A DNA stretch of 64,000 nt from Aldehydirespirator sp965116865 (GTDB lineage: Bacteria; Actinomycetota; Acidimicrobiia; Acidimicrobiales; Aldehydirespiratoraceae). Location of the stretch: positions 744,001-808,000 of the forward strand of contig OZ220727.1 of the NCBI GenBank assembly GCA_965116865.1. Direction: 5' to 3'. Within the stretch, counting starts at the first letter, position 1. The number at the start of each line of letters is the position of its first letter. Shown here in pieces: positions 10,501 to 17,936 of the stretch. The notes under the pieces are model-generated. The model had not been told where the DNA came from. It did no database searches and was given only the letters and a program-made list of their open reading frames with translations. The position numbers were made by a program, and so were the translations under genes.

Positions 10501-11092
10501 GCAGCACCTCCATGAGGGGGCCGTCGGTGTCGAAGCCGGTGACCCAGCCCACACCGACGGGCGAGCCGGTGAGCGAACCGTCGGTGCCTTTGCAGGCCTT
10601 GGACAGCGAGCCCGAGCCCAGCAGCGCCAGCGAGGTGTCGCCCAGCGCGGCGCAGTGTCCTTGTTCCACAACCTGGGGCGCGGCGTCTGTGAGGGTGCCG
10701 GTGCCGTCCCACCAGCCCGCCGCCGTGTCGGCCGCGACGGTGATGCCGGTGGCGGGCAGCTGTCCATGGGCGGCCTGCCGGGTGTGCGGGCTGTCGCCGG
10801 CCGGGTCCTGTGGCGCCGTGACCGTTTCGGAGGGCCCCGCACCAGGGAGGTGCTGCTGCTCCGCTGAGACCTGTAACGCCGGCAGCGCAGCACTGGCCGG
10901 GCCGTGTTCGATGCCGGCCCCACCGCCGGCCGCGGCTGCCGGTGCGACCGACGCAGCCGCCAACGTGGCGGTCGCTGCCAACGCGACCAGCGCACCCCGA
11001 CCGCGGCAGCAGCCCGCGCGGCCGCGACGATCAGCGCTCGCGGCCCGAAGCCCTATCCGGTTCCCTGGCTCTTGCTGCGTTCCGTTCTGCAC
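4544..11092 (-). CDS. Giant secreted LRR / Calx-beta / SGNH hydrolase / RTX protein
   Basis: A 2182-residue multidomain protein. An N-terminal hydrophobic Ala-rich stretch (about residues 32-58) looks like a long Sec signal peptide. A region with DGANWTRNTNW precedes ten 24-residue leucine-rich repeats (LTNLxxLxLxxNxLSGxIP, about residues 330-575) of the type common in plant and marine bacterial surface proteins. A Calx-beta domain follows (about 590-710), then beta-rich modules, then an SGNH/GDSL esterase domain (about 1035-1440) with GDSYSSGE, TIGGNDAGF and SFHPNEAGQ, so Ser, Asn and Asp-x-x-His are kept. More beta modules lead to two sets of RTX calcium-binding nonapeptides (GGxGxDxxx), the long one at about 1915-2165. 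Start GTG 11092 has a GAAGAG Shine-Dalgarno. RTX suggests calcium-dependent folding after secretion, though no type I secretion genes lie in the window. The substrate is unknown. Confidence 0.85.
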   Translation of the reverse strand: MQNGTQQEPGNRIGLRAASADRRGRAGCCRGRGALVALAATATLAAASVAPAAAAGGGAGIEHGPASAALPALQVSAEQQHLPGAGPSETVTAPQDPAGDSPHTRQAAHGQLPATGITVAADTAAGWWDGTGTLTDAAPQVVEQGHCAALGDTSLALLGSGSLSKACKGTDGSLTGSPVGVGWVTGFDTDGPLMEVLLVGASTLSLQTYQALGELDVVFDGGAFAADFANCDHRAASGWSSCRTVAAGVALPPGDFVGVGTVGIEPPARARSQRDEPVTPATQRAALVALYNATDGANWTRNTNWNTTAPVADWYGITANTDGHVTHLGLYSNSLSGSIPTEIGNLTNLISLYLGNNSLSGSIPTEIGNLTNLRNLGLSNNSLSGSIPTEIGNLTNLISLWLSNNNLSGSIPTEIGNLTNLISLWLSNNNLSGSIPTEIGNLTNLRNLWLSNNNLSGAIPTEIGNLTNLIGLGLYSNSLSGAIPTEIGNLTNLSDLYLYSNSLSGAIPTEIGNLTNLIGLSLYSNSLSGAIPTEIGNLTNLRWLSLYSNSLSGSIPTEIGNLTNLRNLWLGNNDLSGCVPAALSSVPVISFDAGLPYCAPARLSVTAARAGESDGAVVFTVAVTPPVTGSDPPAAAPEISVSYTTTAGTAAAGVDYTTTSGTLTIAAGARYGTVSVPVVDDAVTERTETFTLSLSNPVGAELANSNARGWIHDTPQRRFPSTACADAAVRGDIAGVFAVEQTRYSDWHHVFVDVNLSCGGDLTHAVGYPTAVKVIAGPTDSITASRYCLVKTGTTQTTAAVSTAAGCRTSESPTPAKFTRDGRSTHIVQIPDTDIGSDHQLLAWIDLDTDGVFDAGEPYDIFDSGFSSREVGHSGLYDYRYPQDFVIEPLTGSTPVSRRGQDTELRLQLMAPTGEPVQRPGSEPIIPQAPVANAPVKAYVSIGPSHIADVMCLVTPTAATPSPNAGNTCMTDPDGVFIVRYRVPTSAVNLFRQQRDVVRVYLDYNRDGRHDHDPGESGHEPSDTIGVPIAKAVNYVALGDSYSSGEAGDTPPEGTTYQADVSDADAECRRWDQAYPHIFADEVLGRSQLLIDVTFATYACTGAKTHNIHDPSDPDPTPPPGAAHDTDRPSGRARLGAPVYRPTIGGDDGELLHDRDPRWEPRQAVSLAAEQEMHDVDMITVTIGGNDAGFADVLEACVSPLEVDGSCGADDLALTFQEVEDRVVATLDYLKTVAGQASIFVLGYPYFAPTLTDCADPTRIPGPSDRPPTFEYESPQCEMEHRIIRTCSSLSGSEVLGDSFLGLALVGSILSPNDGRINYREANFIQSSAMALNAAISGAASRSQVHFVDVVGGVAAPGAPEGFVGHSACAGPDAWLHGYVTKGYTVGLAASDGSFHPNEAGQEGYARILEQYVRDRVAAEDAQLSEAGLPVNPGTVEVSPTRARSSRIEGTASLAVKPGIPSTRQADASGEENSPGASGQSSEGTTQATAGYLVARRAASGAGCRSPFAASGEQVGLEAGGFAPGAAVSFSLRAASLDGTELSGLSVPAAVADSEGLLEVLWTVPSAPPADQDAAPRAYVVDASGSGAGGGTHTAYMAEPLVAYPQTAPCAVADAAATPLGRSVQIPLLANDVAPSGGSLDASSLWVQPVRGGDFAVDHATGSVTFTPDAGFSGAVAARYWVYDSWGIGVRGDVTVTVSAGCTISGTAGVVLIEGTAADDVICVPDPDDHRSFHVIDAKGGNDTIIGGAGVEWVYGGDGADTVYGRGGGDRIIAGSGADTVYGGSGMDHVYSADVVDTVIDDDYEMVVVPAVTIPQAGPEASDDWHHADVAQSVTIDVLGNDHDPNEDLDSSTLRITRPPVSGAARVITSAVDPAVQYVAGAGGFDSLVYEVCDALGACDAAEVTILVGTTGCTIVGTDAAETLRGTAGDDVICGLGGDDVIYGLGGDDIIIGGAGDDTLYGGDATLIGAADGDDLLWGGPGGDTLYGGNGTDTLWGGDGDDALYGNRRDDRIYAGAGDDTVVGGGENDLIFGGAGDDSLDGHAGDDTLWGGPGTDVLRGGNGDDTLWGGKGDDTITGGAGADNLHGGLGADDLDGNTQDDTLWGGAGDDTLDGQGHNDELHGGPGDDTLRGGAADDRIWGGAGDDTLDGGNGVDHLDGGDDTDACTRGHTSTGCENEGRGP
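9363..10117 (-). repeat. Ten 72-bp LRR-coding tandem repeats
   Basis: Units start every 72 bp from 9398 to 10046. All share the core encoding LTNL and SIPTEIGN (or AIPTEIGN) and differ mainly in a few bases of the solvent-face codons. The near-identity at DNA level points to recent expansion or gene conversion within the giant gene. Confidence 0.9.
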
Positions 11093-11162
11093 AATCTCTT
11101 CACTTTCAACACGGTTTCTTCACATTACTTTGACAGGGCAACGCAATGCGTGTAGAGGAGAT

Positions 11163-12000
11163 GCAGCGGCTGTGCTGCTATAGACGGCTGGACCACAGCC
11201 GCGTCGAGAAGGCGGCGCGCCGATGTCGCTGCCGGTCGGCTCGGTCGATTCACCCATGGGCCGCCGCTAACGCCGACACCGGACCGGTCGGCGCCATGTT
11301 GGCCGAGCGCACACGCGACATCGCGATGAAGGCACTGCACCTGATCTCCGACATGGACTTCTCCCGCAAGTTGGGTACGTACACGATCCCGCGGCGCCGA
11401 GCCGGCGACCAGGTCCACATGAACTTCCCCGCCCCGGCGACCATCGCCGCCGACAAGCCGATCCACATCAAAGGACGCAGTCGCCGAGTGCTGCGACGGG
11501 ACCGTCACCGTCACCATCGAAGACCTGCCGACGTTCCAGAGTCCCGCGTACGGCACGCCTGACCACACCAAGATCATGAACCAGCGCAACGCCGTCGAGT
11601 CGCCGTTCGGGACCGCCCGCGACAAAGGCGGCCTCGAACCCGGCACATGCAAAGCAGCCCGCCTCGAACCCCACGCCCTCTCAGCGCTCATGACCTTCGT
11701 CGTGATGAACCTCCAAACGACAATGGACCAAGAAATCAAAGAAGTCCAAGGGCTGGTGAAGCGACACCGACAGCAACAAGCCACCCACCCCCCAAGACAT
11801 AGACGCGCCAGTCGATGACACCGAACCGACCGACGACACACTCGAGCCCGTCAATCAGGCCGAGCCCGCCGATGACGCCCAGCCCGAGGCCGAGCAGACC
11901 GACGAGACCGAAGCCACCCACGAAGCTCAGCCCGATGAAGCCGAGCCCACCGCAGAAGAGCCCATCTCAGATCCTCCCGAACTGCCTGGAGCCGGGACTG
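11163..12000 (+). mobile_element. Decayed transposase-like element, copy 2
   Basis: Near-identical to copy 1 from the first base of the shared segment. It has the same MALxxL/FSRK first part, the same frameshift near 11475, and the same NQRNAVESPFG second part at 11576-11720. The acidic tail is shorter than in copy 1 (QTDETEATHEAQPDEAEP). Like copy 1 it abuts the 5' side of an SGNH surface-protein gene, here leaving the start at 11092 intact. Shared inactivating changes mean the copies spread, or were duplicated as a block, after the transposase had already decayed. Confidence 0.6.
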
Positions 12001-12038
12001 CCGCCGCCATAACCCGTGGAGTATTCCTCTAGTTATGC

Positions 12039-12044
12039 TATCGT
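12039..12044 (+). promoter_or_regulatory. -10 box for leaderless antitoxin gene
   Basis: TATCGT, preceded by TGC (an extended -10 look), lies 6 nt upstream of the ATG at 12051. This places transcription start at or next to the start codon. Confidence 0.55.
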
Positions 12045-12050
12045 AGTTGT

Positions 12051-12719
12051 ATGGGCGTCCAAGAGATGATGTCGCTGGCAGAAGCGGGCCGCGTGCTGGG
12101 TGTCGGTGCCGAGCAGGTCCGACGCTACCTGCACCGCGGCCTGCTGCCCGCCGCGAAGATCGCCAACGTGTGGGTGCTGCCCGCCGCGGAAGTCCACGCT
12201 CTCGCTGAGGCCCCGCCCCGCGGGGGCCGCCCGCTGTCACAGCCCGCCGCCTGGCGCAGCATCCTCGACGCGAGCGTCGACTTTGACGACCCCTACCGCT
12301 ACGAGAACCGCGGTGTGCTCGCCAGATACAGCGCCGGGTCAGGCATGGTGTCGTCGCTGCTCGCCAGATCAGAGGTGGTCGTCAGCGGAATGCACGCCGC
12401 GGCCGCCTATGTGGACATGCTCGACCCGTTGGCCGACGAGGCGCATCTCTACATCCAAGAAGGCTGGCAACAGCGGCTCGACCCGCTGCATCCGATGCGC
12501 GGCCTTGCGCCCTCTCCGCTGGGTCGGGTTCTGGTGCGGGCTGTGTCTGAAGCCAACTGGGAGGAACTGCGGGAGCGTTCTGGTGTCGCTGTGGTGCGCT
12601 CAGCAGACAACGGAGCCGCTCTGGTCGCTCCGGCACCGGCGGTCGCGCTGGACCTGTGCGTCTCGCCGCACCCGCGCGAGCAGCGCGTCGCTGGCGCCAT
12701 CATCGAGAGCCTCCTGTGA
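12051..12719 (+). CDS. HTH antitoxin of nucleotidyltransferase toxin-antitoxin module
   Basis: A 222-residue protein. Residues 6-50 form a winged or MerR/excisionase-like helix-turn-helix (SLAEAGRVLGV, then VRRYLHRGLLPAAKI, then WVLPAAEV). The rest has no recognisable catalytic motif. Its stop codon overlaps the GTG start of the next gene (GTGA at 12716-12719), and that gene encodes a nucleotidyltransferase-fold protein; this is the usual arrangement of antitoxin then toxin in AbiE-type (type IV) and related modules. The antitoxin probably represses the pair. The ATG at 12051 follows a -10 box directly, so it is leaderless. Confidence 0.65.
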   Translation: MGVQEMMSLAEAGRVLGVGAEQVRRYLHRGLLPAAKIANVWVLPAAEVHALAEAPPRGGRPLSQPAAWRSILDASVDFDDPYRYENRGVLARYSAGSGMVSSLLARSEVVVSGMHAAAAYVDMLDPLADEAHLYIQEGWQQRLDPLHPMRGLAPSPLGRVLVRAVSEANWEELRERSGVAVVRSADNGAALVAPAPAVALDLCVSPHPREQRVAGAIIESLL

Positions 12720-13609
12720 CAACGCCGGTAGTTGTGCTGCCGGCACTCACCGGCAAGCAGGCCCAGGCCTGGGACGCCTTGATGGCAGTCGCCGAAGACC
12801 TGGGCGAAGGCTGGACATTGATCGGCGGGCAGATGGTGCTGCTGCACCAGGCTGAACGCCAGCCCGCCGGCGCGGGCACCGCGAGCAGTGCCAGTCTGCG
12901 CTGGAGCTACGACCTGGACGTCGTAGTGAACCTCCGCACCAGCCGGACCCGGATGAGCCACATCGACTCGGTGCTGCGCGCCCACGGATTCAACCAGCAG
13001 ATCCTGCCGATCGGCCATCGCTACGTGGACGCGGCGGGCACCGTGTTCGACGTGCTCGCCCCGGACCATCTCGGCCGGCACCTGCCGCGCCTCGGTCGTG
13101 GCAACACCCTGCAAGCGGCGGGCGGGACACAAGCCCTGAAGCGTTCAGGGCTTGTGGAGGTTGAGCGCAACCAGCAGCGGGCGCTCATCCCGCGCCCCGG
13201 TATCGTCGGCGCGCTCCTCATCAAGATCGCCGCGGCGTCCGGCCCGCCGACAGGCCGCGGCAACAAGCGCCACCTCCTCGACGTGATGACACTCGCGGTG
13301 CTCATCACACCACAAGACGCCGCCAACGCCGCCCTGACGCGCAAAGAACGCAAGCGCGTCCAAGGCGCAGCGCGGATCCTCGCACGGGATGGCAGCGGCC
13401 CTGCGCGGACCGCCGCCCAGAGCCTGACGCTGCTAGTGCCCGCCCCCACCGCTGACAACAACGCTGGACACGACACCCCCCAAGCAGAGGCCGTGCTGTG
13501 CGGGCAGCGATTGGGGCCGCGCCGGACATGCCGGCGCCGGCTGACCGACAGGCCGTGCCCGCATCATCCAGACAGCCCGGGCAGCGCCACCGTCAAAGCA
13601 CGCAGCTGA
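12716..13609 (+). CDS. Nucleotidyltransferase-fold toxin (AbiEii/AbiGii-like)
   Basis: A 297-residue protein starting at GTG 12716, overlapping the antitoxin stop. An early LIGGQMVLLH block (about residues 40-50) and SYDLDVVVN (about 63-72) fit the Gly-rich and Asp-x-Asp parts of a minimal nucleotidyltransferase site. A helical middle with ALLIKIAAAS and KRHLLDVMTL is like the Lys-containing C-terminal helices of AbiEii proteins. Such toxins transfer nucleotides to RNA targets such as tRNA, or bind GTP, and give growth arrest or phage abortive infection. The C-terminal 60 residues are Arg/Cys-rich (CGQRLGPRRTCRRR) and may be read into non-homologous sequence. Confidence 0.65.
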   Translation: MTTPVVVLPALTGKQAQAWDALMAVAEDLGEGWTLIGGQMVLLHQAERQPAGAGTASSASLRWSYDLDVVVNLRTSRTRMSHIDSVLRAHGFNQQILPIGHRYVDAAGTVFDVLAPDHLGRHLPRLGRGNTLQAAGGTQALKRSGLVEVERNQQRALIPRPGIVGALLIKIAAASGPPTGRGNKRHLLDVMTLAVLITPQDAANAALTRKERKRVQGAARILARDGSGPARTAAQSLTLLVPAPTADNNAGHDTPQAEAVLCGQRLGPRRTCRRRLTDRPCPHHPDSPGSATVKARS

Positions 13610-13659
13610 CCAGAACCACGTCGCAAGCATCCCGAAGCACCTCTCATACACAAGTCGGC

Positions 13660-13868
13660 GGTTCAGTCCGCCAGACCGGACCACTGGCTGCCGCGACTCC
13701 CCACCACGGCCGCATTCTGTCTTGGTTCGGATCGATGAACCCTTGAGGTTCGGATCGACCCACAGTGGGGCGATCCATACCTCAGATTCCGTTGGAGTAC
13801 CAAGGCGCTTTCTTGCCCGTTCTGGAGATTCCCCGTTCGTGGGGGTAGTGGTTCCCCGTTCGGCAGGT
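13660..13868. repeat. Dispersed island repeat, copy 2
   Basis: Shorter copy of the repeat at 3225-3555. It contains the CGACTCCCCACCACGG stretch, the double palindrome near 13719-13766 and the CCCCGTTCG direct repeats at its right end. The 12-bp hairpin is missing. Confidence 0.7.
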
Positions 13869-14352
13869 GCGACTGTGTCGTGTCTTATCGGTCCTGCCTT
13901 TCACGGCGGGTGGAGCCCACCAACACTCGACTGCGAAGTTGTCCCCGAAAACGTGCTGTGCTATAGTTGCACCAATGGCGTCGGAGGCTTCCATGTGGTC
14001 GAGTCGGCCGACGAGTACCGACGAGTAGTCGGCTTCGATCAGCTCGGGGGCTAGGTCGTAGTGCTGGGACGCGTCGCTGCACATCCGCGTCAGCAGCGCC
14101 GGGTCGTCCGCCAACGCTGTGCCTGCCCGGCCCGTATGTCGCAACGTCACCGAAGCGGCCTTGTTGCTGGGCGCCTCCGTGGGGTTGCTGGTCTTGTGCG
14201 ACGGGTGCGGACAGGTGTCGCGGTGGTTGCCGCATTCGCCGCCGTCGGCGGTTCCGGCGCCGCGGAGAGGCCGCTCCCGTCGGCGAGGACGACGCCGGGG
14301 GCGCCTTGCGGCTGCCCGTCGGCGGCGCCGTGTCGGTCTGCGGGGTCGTCAT
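13862..14352 (-). pseudogene. Truncated AbiEii-like toxin remnant
   Basis: Begins 13 nt after the stop of the antitoxin-like gene at 14366, at ATG 14352. The frame that starts there soon loses protein character. A second frame (14150 downward) carries SQHYDLAPELIEADYSS and a following helix, which resembles the conserved start of AbiEii nucleotidyltransferases (IEKDYW). This frame runs into the dispersed repeat at about 13868 before any Asp-x-Asp or Lys motif. I read it as a toxin gene both frameshifted and cut off by the repeat. Confidence 0.45.
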
Positions 14353-14365
14353 CGTCGGCGTGCCG

Positions 14366-15049
14366 TCAAACTGGCAGCCGTTCGGGCATGTCCGAGCGCA
14401 GACGGTCGATCACCGCAGCGAACGACTTGTCGCCGTCCCCGGCCGGCCACCTGGGCCTGAACCGCTCTGTCTCGGCAGCCCACATCACCTTGGTCCTGTC
14501 GATGCAGGTGCCCGCCAACGCCTCCGCCGAAACGGCGGAGAGGCACTCCATGGCGTGATCCCACGAATAGCAGTCACTGCCGCCGAAGCTGCGCGCCGCG
14601 TCGAGCAGCGTCGCCTCTCCCCACGTCAACTCCAGACGCCGGCAATTCGGGCGGTACAGGTAGACCGGGGTGATGCCGGCATACGGCATGGCAGGCGGCC
14701 GCAGTCCCCGTACCGGCACCCCGACCATGTGACGCGTTGAGCGCTGCGTCGACCATGACAACGCCGCGAGCGCCGACCAGGACGCCCACCCCGACCCTTG
14801 AGGGGCGGTTGCCTCAGCGACCGAAGTGGCAGGCATCGTGTCGTGCAGGATGTGCCCGACACGATGGCGGCGCCAGTAGACGCCGTGCGCGGCTCTGCCG
14901 ATGATCGGGGCCTGCCTGGCGAGCATCCGGTGCAGCATCGTGTGGACGGCTCCGCTGGGTCCGGGCACGTCTGCCGGCGTGAACCATGTGCCCGCCGGCA
15001 GGTCTTCTATCCAGTCCTGCGCTGGCTGGGTTGTCGTGGCTGATCTCAC
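14366..15049 (-). CDS. AbiEi-like type IV antitoxin, orphaned
   Basis: A 227-residue protein. The N-terminal part (DWIEDLPAGTWFTPADV, then a helix to about residue 60) resembles the winged helix of AbiEi antitoxins, followed by the ELTWGEATLLDAARSF segment typical of their C-terminal domain. Its presumed partner directly downstream (13862-14352) is broken. GTG 15049 lies 6 nt from a TAGAGT box (15061-15056), a leaderless start. It may still act as a repressor or anti-addiction factor toward the complete module at 12.0-13.6 kb; that is speculative because the two antitoxins do not look alike. Confidence 0.6.
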   Translation of the reverse strand: MRSATTTQPAQDWIEDLPAGTWFTPADVPGPSGAVHTMLHRMLARQAPIIGRAAHGVYWRRHRVGHILHDTMPATSVAEATAPQGSGWASWSALAALSWSTQRSTRHMVGVPVRGLRPPAMPYAGITPVYLYRPNCRRLELTWGEATLLDAARSFGGSDCYSWDHAMECLSAVSAEALAGTCIDRTKVMWAAETERFRPRWPAGDGDKSFAAVIDRLRSDMPERLPV

Positions 15050-15149
15050 CTCGCCACTCTACCATATCCAACAGCAAGATTTCTTACATAAGTATGCCGC
15101 TGCCATGAACAGTCCAACGACATCCGCTGTCCACCAGGTCGGGCCTGAG

Positions 15150-15804
15150 AGCCGGGCGAAGGACCCCGACGGCGAAACGGCCCAAGGAGGAATACAGCGG
15201 CTTCGCGACCCACATAGGCGCCACCGCCAACCTTCCCACAGACAGCAACAACGACAACGACGACGATGAGCGCATGCCGACTTACGTCACCGCGGTCACA
15301 CCCACTGCCGCGAACAGCGACACCGGACCGATCGGGGAGACCTTGGCGCAACGCACACGCGACATCGCGATGAAGGCCCTGCACCTCGTGCAGGACATGG
15401 ACTTCTCCCGCAAGCTCGACACCTACACCAAGCCGCGGCGTCAGGCCGGCGACCAAGTCCACATGAACTTCCCCGCCCCGGCGACCATCGCCGCCGACAC
15501 ACTCGAGCCCGTCAATGAGCCCGAGTCCGCCGATGACGCCCAGCCCGATGAGGCCGAGCGGGTCGAGCCCGTCAATGAGGCCGAACCAGTCGAGGCTGAG
15601 CCCGCCGACGAGGTCGAGGTGGTCGAGGCCGAGCAGACCGACGAGGCCGAACCCACCCACGAAGCTCAGCCCGATGAAGCCGCTCCCGCGGGCGAGAGGC
15701 CGGTCTCAGATCCTCCCGAACTACCTCAAGCGGTGAGGTCCAGGCCCAATGACAGTGGCGGATCAGCCGCCACCGGCCACAAGCGCCCAAGGCCACCCCC
15801 ATAA
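15150..15804 (+). mobile_element. Transposase-like element, copy 3, internal-deletion chimera
   Basis: This copy keeps more of the 5' end: the frame is open from about 15150 (KRPKEEYSGFATHIG) through MPTYVTAV (ATG 15274), TRDIAMKALHLVQDMDFSRK and APATIAAD. It then jumps at about 15500 directly into the acidic tail (TLEPVNEPESADDAQ), deleting the DDE-type C-terminus found in copies 1 and 2. The junction lies at a short shared GCCGAC/GATGAC word. The result is an uninterrupted 176-codon frame ending at 15804 that joins a transposase fragment to the Glu/Pro/Asp repeat. It is probably not a working transposase. Confidence 0.55.
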
Positions 15805-16112
15805 CGAGCCGTCGCCCCTGACAGCGAAGCTGACGGTCTCACGCCGTCAGCTTCGTCGCGCCCGCGCGCAGCCCTGAACGGCCCAGCGAGCAATCCAACG
15901 GCATCCGCGGCCCGCCCAATCGGACCATGGGCTTCCGCGACGCCCCACCACGGCTGCATCCTGTCTTGGTTCGGATCGACGAACCCTCCAGGTTCGGATC
16001 GATCCGTGGTGGGCCGATCCATACCTCAGAAGCCGTTGGAATACCAAGGCGCGTTTCTGCCCGTTCTTGAGATTCCCCGTTCGTGGGGTAGTGATTCCCC
16101 GTTCGGCCCGGA
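15778..16112. repeat. Dispersed island repeat, copy 3
   Basis: Close to full-length copy of the 3225-3555 repeat, in the same place relative to the transposase remnant. It includes the 12-bp hairpin (15825-15855), the double palindrome (15961-16008) and the terminal CCCCGTTCG repeats. Confidence 0.7.
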
Positions 16113-16195
16113 CGTGGATGCACCGCGCCGTCGAGACGACGCCTCCTTCGGGCGATAAAGATAGTAAAATAAAGGGTCGCACGCGCTACTTGTGC

Positions 16196-16201
16196 TAGCG
16201 T
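16196..16201 (+). promoter_or_regulatory. -10 box for leaderless ATPase gene
   Basis: TAGCGT in a TGTGCTAGCGT context, 7 nt upstream of ATG 16209. It parallels TATCGT in front of the antitoxin gene at 12051, and favours ATG 16209 over GTG 16200. Confidence 0.55.
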
Positions 16202-16208
16202 GTCAGGC

Positions 16209-17510
16209 ATGGACCACCCGTTTACCCCCGGCTTCGGCCGGCGCCCCCCTGTGCTTGCTGGACGCGAAGACCTCCTGGCGAGTGCCGCGGTGGCGCTGTC
16301 TGCTGGTCCGGCAGACGACCGATTTGTGCGGCTGATGATGGGGCCGCGGGGCGTCGGCAAGACGACCCTGCTGGATGTGGTGGAGGACGAGGCGCGCTCG
16401 GCTGGTTGGCGCGTCATCAGCGTCGATGCCAACGTGCAGCCTCGCCCCGAGGACAGCGTGCTGGCCATGATCGAGGAAGAGTCCCTCGACCACATAGAGG
16501 ACATTTCCCCAGCGGCGCGGCGGCGCGTCACAGGCGTGAGCATCGGACATCTCATAGGGTTGAACTGGGAGAACACGGCGACACGCAAGCGCTCGCTCCG
16601 ACGATTGCTCGAAGGGCTTGTGGATGCGACCATTGACGATGGTGGTGCCGGTGTGCTCGTCACTGTGGACGAGTTCCACAATCTCACCGATGCGCAGGCC
16701 AGCAGCCTGTCCTCTGCCCTCCAGCGCATCACGGAGCGCAAGAAGAAGCGGCTCGCCTTCATCGGCACAGGTCTCGCCCAGATGAAGCACACCCTGCTAC
16801 TACAGCCTGGATTCACATTCTTCCGTCGCTGCCACCACGACGATGTGAGGCATGTCTCCATCACTGAGGCGATGGAGGCCATCGAGCAGCCCATGAGATC
16901 ATCGGGCGTCGGCATTGAGGAAGCAGACCTGCGCCGTGCCGCCGCAGCCACTCGCGGCCTCGCCTACGCAATACAGTCCGTCGGTGCCCACCTGTGGACG
17001 GCCTGCGGCGGCCCCCCGGGCCCAGTCGCCGCCGAACATGTCGCCACAGCGGTCAAGTCGATGGAACGAGACGTCGCCGACAAAGTTGTCACGCCGATCT
17101 GGGCGCGGCTGTCGCCGGCAGACAAGCGGTTCCTGTTCGCGATGCTGTCCGATGACGCCAACTCGGCACTGGCGGACATCGCACAGCGACTCGGCAAACC
17201 GGCCGCTCATGTCCACACCTACAAGCGGAGGCTCCTAGACGAAGGCGTCGTCACCGAGACACCACTGGGGGATCTCGCATTCACCAGTATGGCCGTCCGA
17301 TATCGCTCCATCCAAGAACAAGCGCTTGAGGCGATGTCGGTTCAGGAGTCGCAGCGCCAAGCCCAAGAGGCGGCGCTGCAGGCTGCACGCGACGAGATGG
17401 AGCCAGGCAGCGCTGAGACAAGCGTGTGCGGTGCATGGATGCCCCGTGCGAAGAAGACCTGCGTGCTGCCCCCAGGACACAAGCCCCCTCACCGGTCCAA
17501 GAAGCCATGA
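16209..17510 (+). CDS. Orc1/Cdc6-like AAA ATPase with C-terminal Cys/His tail
   Basis: A 433-residue P-loop ATPase. Walker A GPRGVGKTTL is near residue 45 and Walker B VLVTVDEFHN near 150, followed by a sensor-1-like AFIGTGLA. The order matches the STAND/Orc-Cdc6 AAA group. A C-terminal winged-helix-like region (SALADIAQRLGKPAAHVHTYKRRL) would bind DNA. The last 30 residues hold CGAWMPRAKKTC and GHKPPH, a Cys-x11-Cys...His-x4-His arrangement that may bind zinc. Such ATPases occur on plasmids, prophages and islands, and act in replication, partition or defence signalling. No partner gene is linked here, so the role is open. It is flanked on both sides by copies of the island repeat. Confidence 0.65.
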   Translation: MDHPFTPGFGRRPPVLAGREDLLASAAVALSAGPADDRFVRLMMGPRGVGKTTLLDVVEDEARSAGWRVISVDANVQPRPEDSVLAMIEEESLDHIEDISPAARRRVTGVSIGHLIGLNWENTATRKRSLRRLLEGLVDATIDDGGAGVLVTVDEFHNLTDAQASSLSSALQRITERKKKRLAFIGTGLAQMKHTLLLQPGFTFFRRCHHDDVRHVSITEAMEAIEQPMRSSGVGIEEADLRRAAAATRGLAYAIQSVGAHLWTACGGPPGPVAAEHVATAVKSMERDVADKVVTPIWARLSPADKRFLFAMLSDDANSALADIAQRLGKPAAHVHTYKRRLLDEGVVTETPLGDLAFTSMAVRYRSIQEQALEAMSVQESQRQAQEAALQAARDEMEPGSAETSVCGAWMPRAKKTCVLPPGHKPPHRSKKP

Positions 17511-17512
17511 CC

Positions 17513-17936
17513 ACGCCGTCAGCTTCGCCGCGCCCGCGAGCACCCCTGAACGGCCCGGCGAGCAGCTCTACAGCGTCCGCGGCCCGCCAAGTCGGACCGC
17601 TGGCCGCCGCGACGCCCCACCACGGCTGGCCATAGCGCCCAAGGCCACCCCCATAGCAAGTCGTCGACCCTGACAGCGAAGCTGACGGCGTGAGACCGTC
17701 AGCTTCGCCGCGCCCACGCGCACCCCAGCACGGGCTGCGCGACGCTGAGGGCGCGGCGTGGCCGTTGCGGCCGTCAGCTTCGCCGCGCCCGCGCGCACCC
17801 CAGCACGGCCCAGCGAAGAGTCCAACGACATCCTCCGGCCGCCAAACCGGGTCAATGGCTGCCACTGCGCCCCAAGACGACCGCGTCTTGCCTTGGTTCA
17901 GATCGATGAACCCTTTAGGTTCGGATCGACCCACAG
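17513..17936. repeat. Dispersed island repeat, copy 4, rearranged, abutting tRNA-Leu
   Basis: Pieces of the island repeat in altered order. The CCGTCAGCTTCGCCGCGCC block occurs at 17516, 17695 and 17770 (the last two 75 nt apart), the hairpin at 17676-17706, and the double palindrome at about 17892-17936 runs up to the last base of the tRNA gene. No open frame with recognisable content. Confidence 0.6.
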
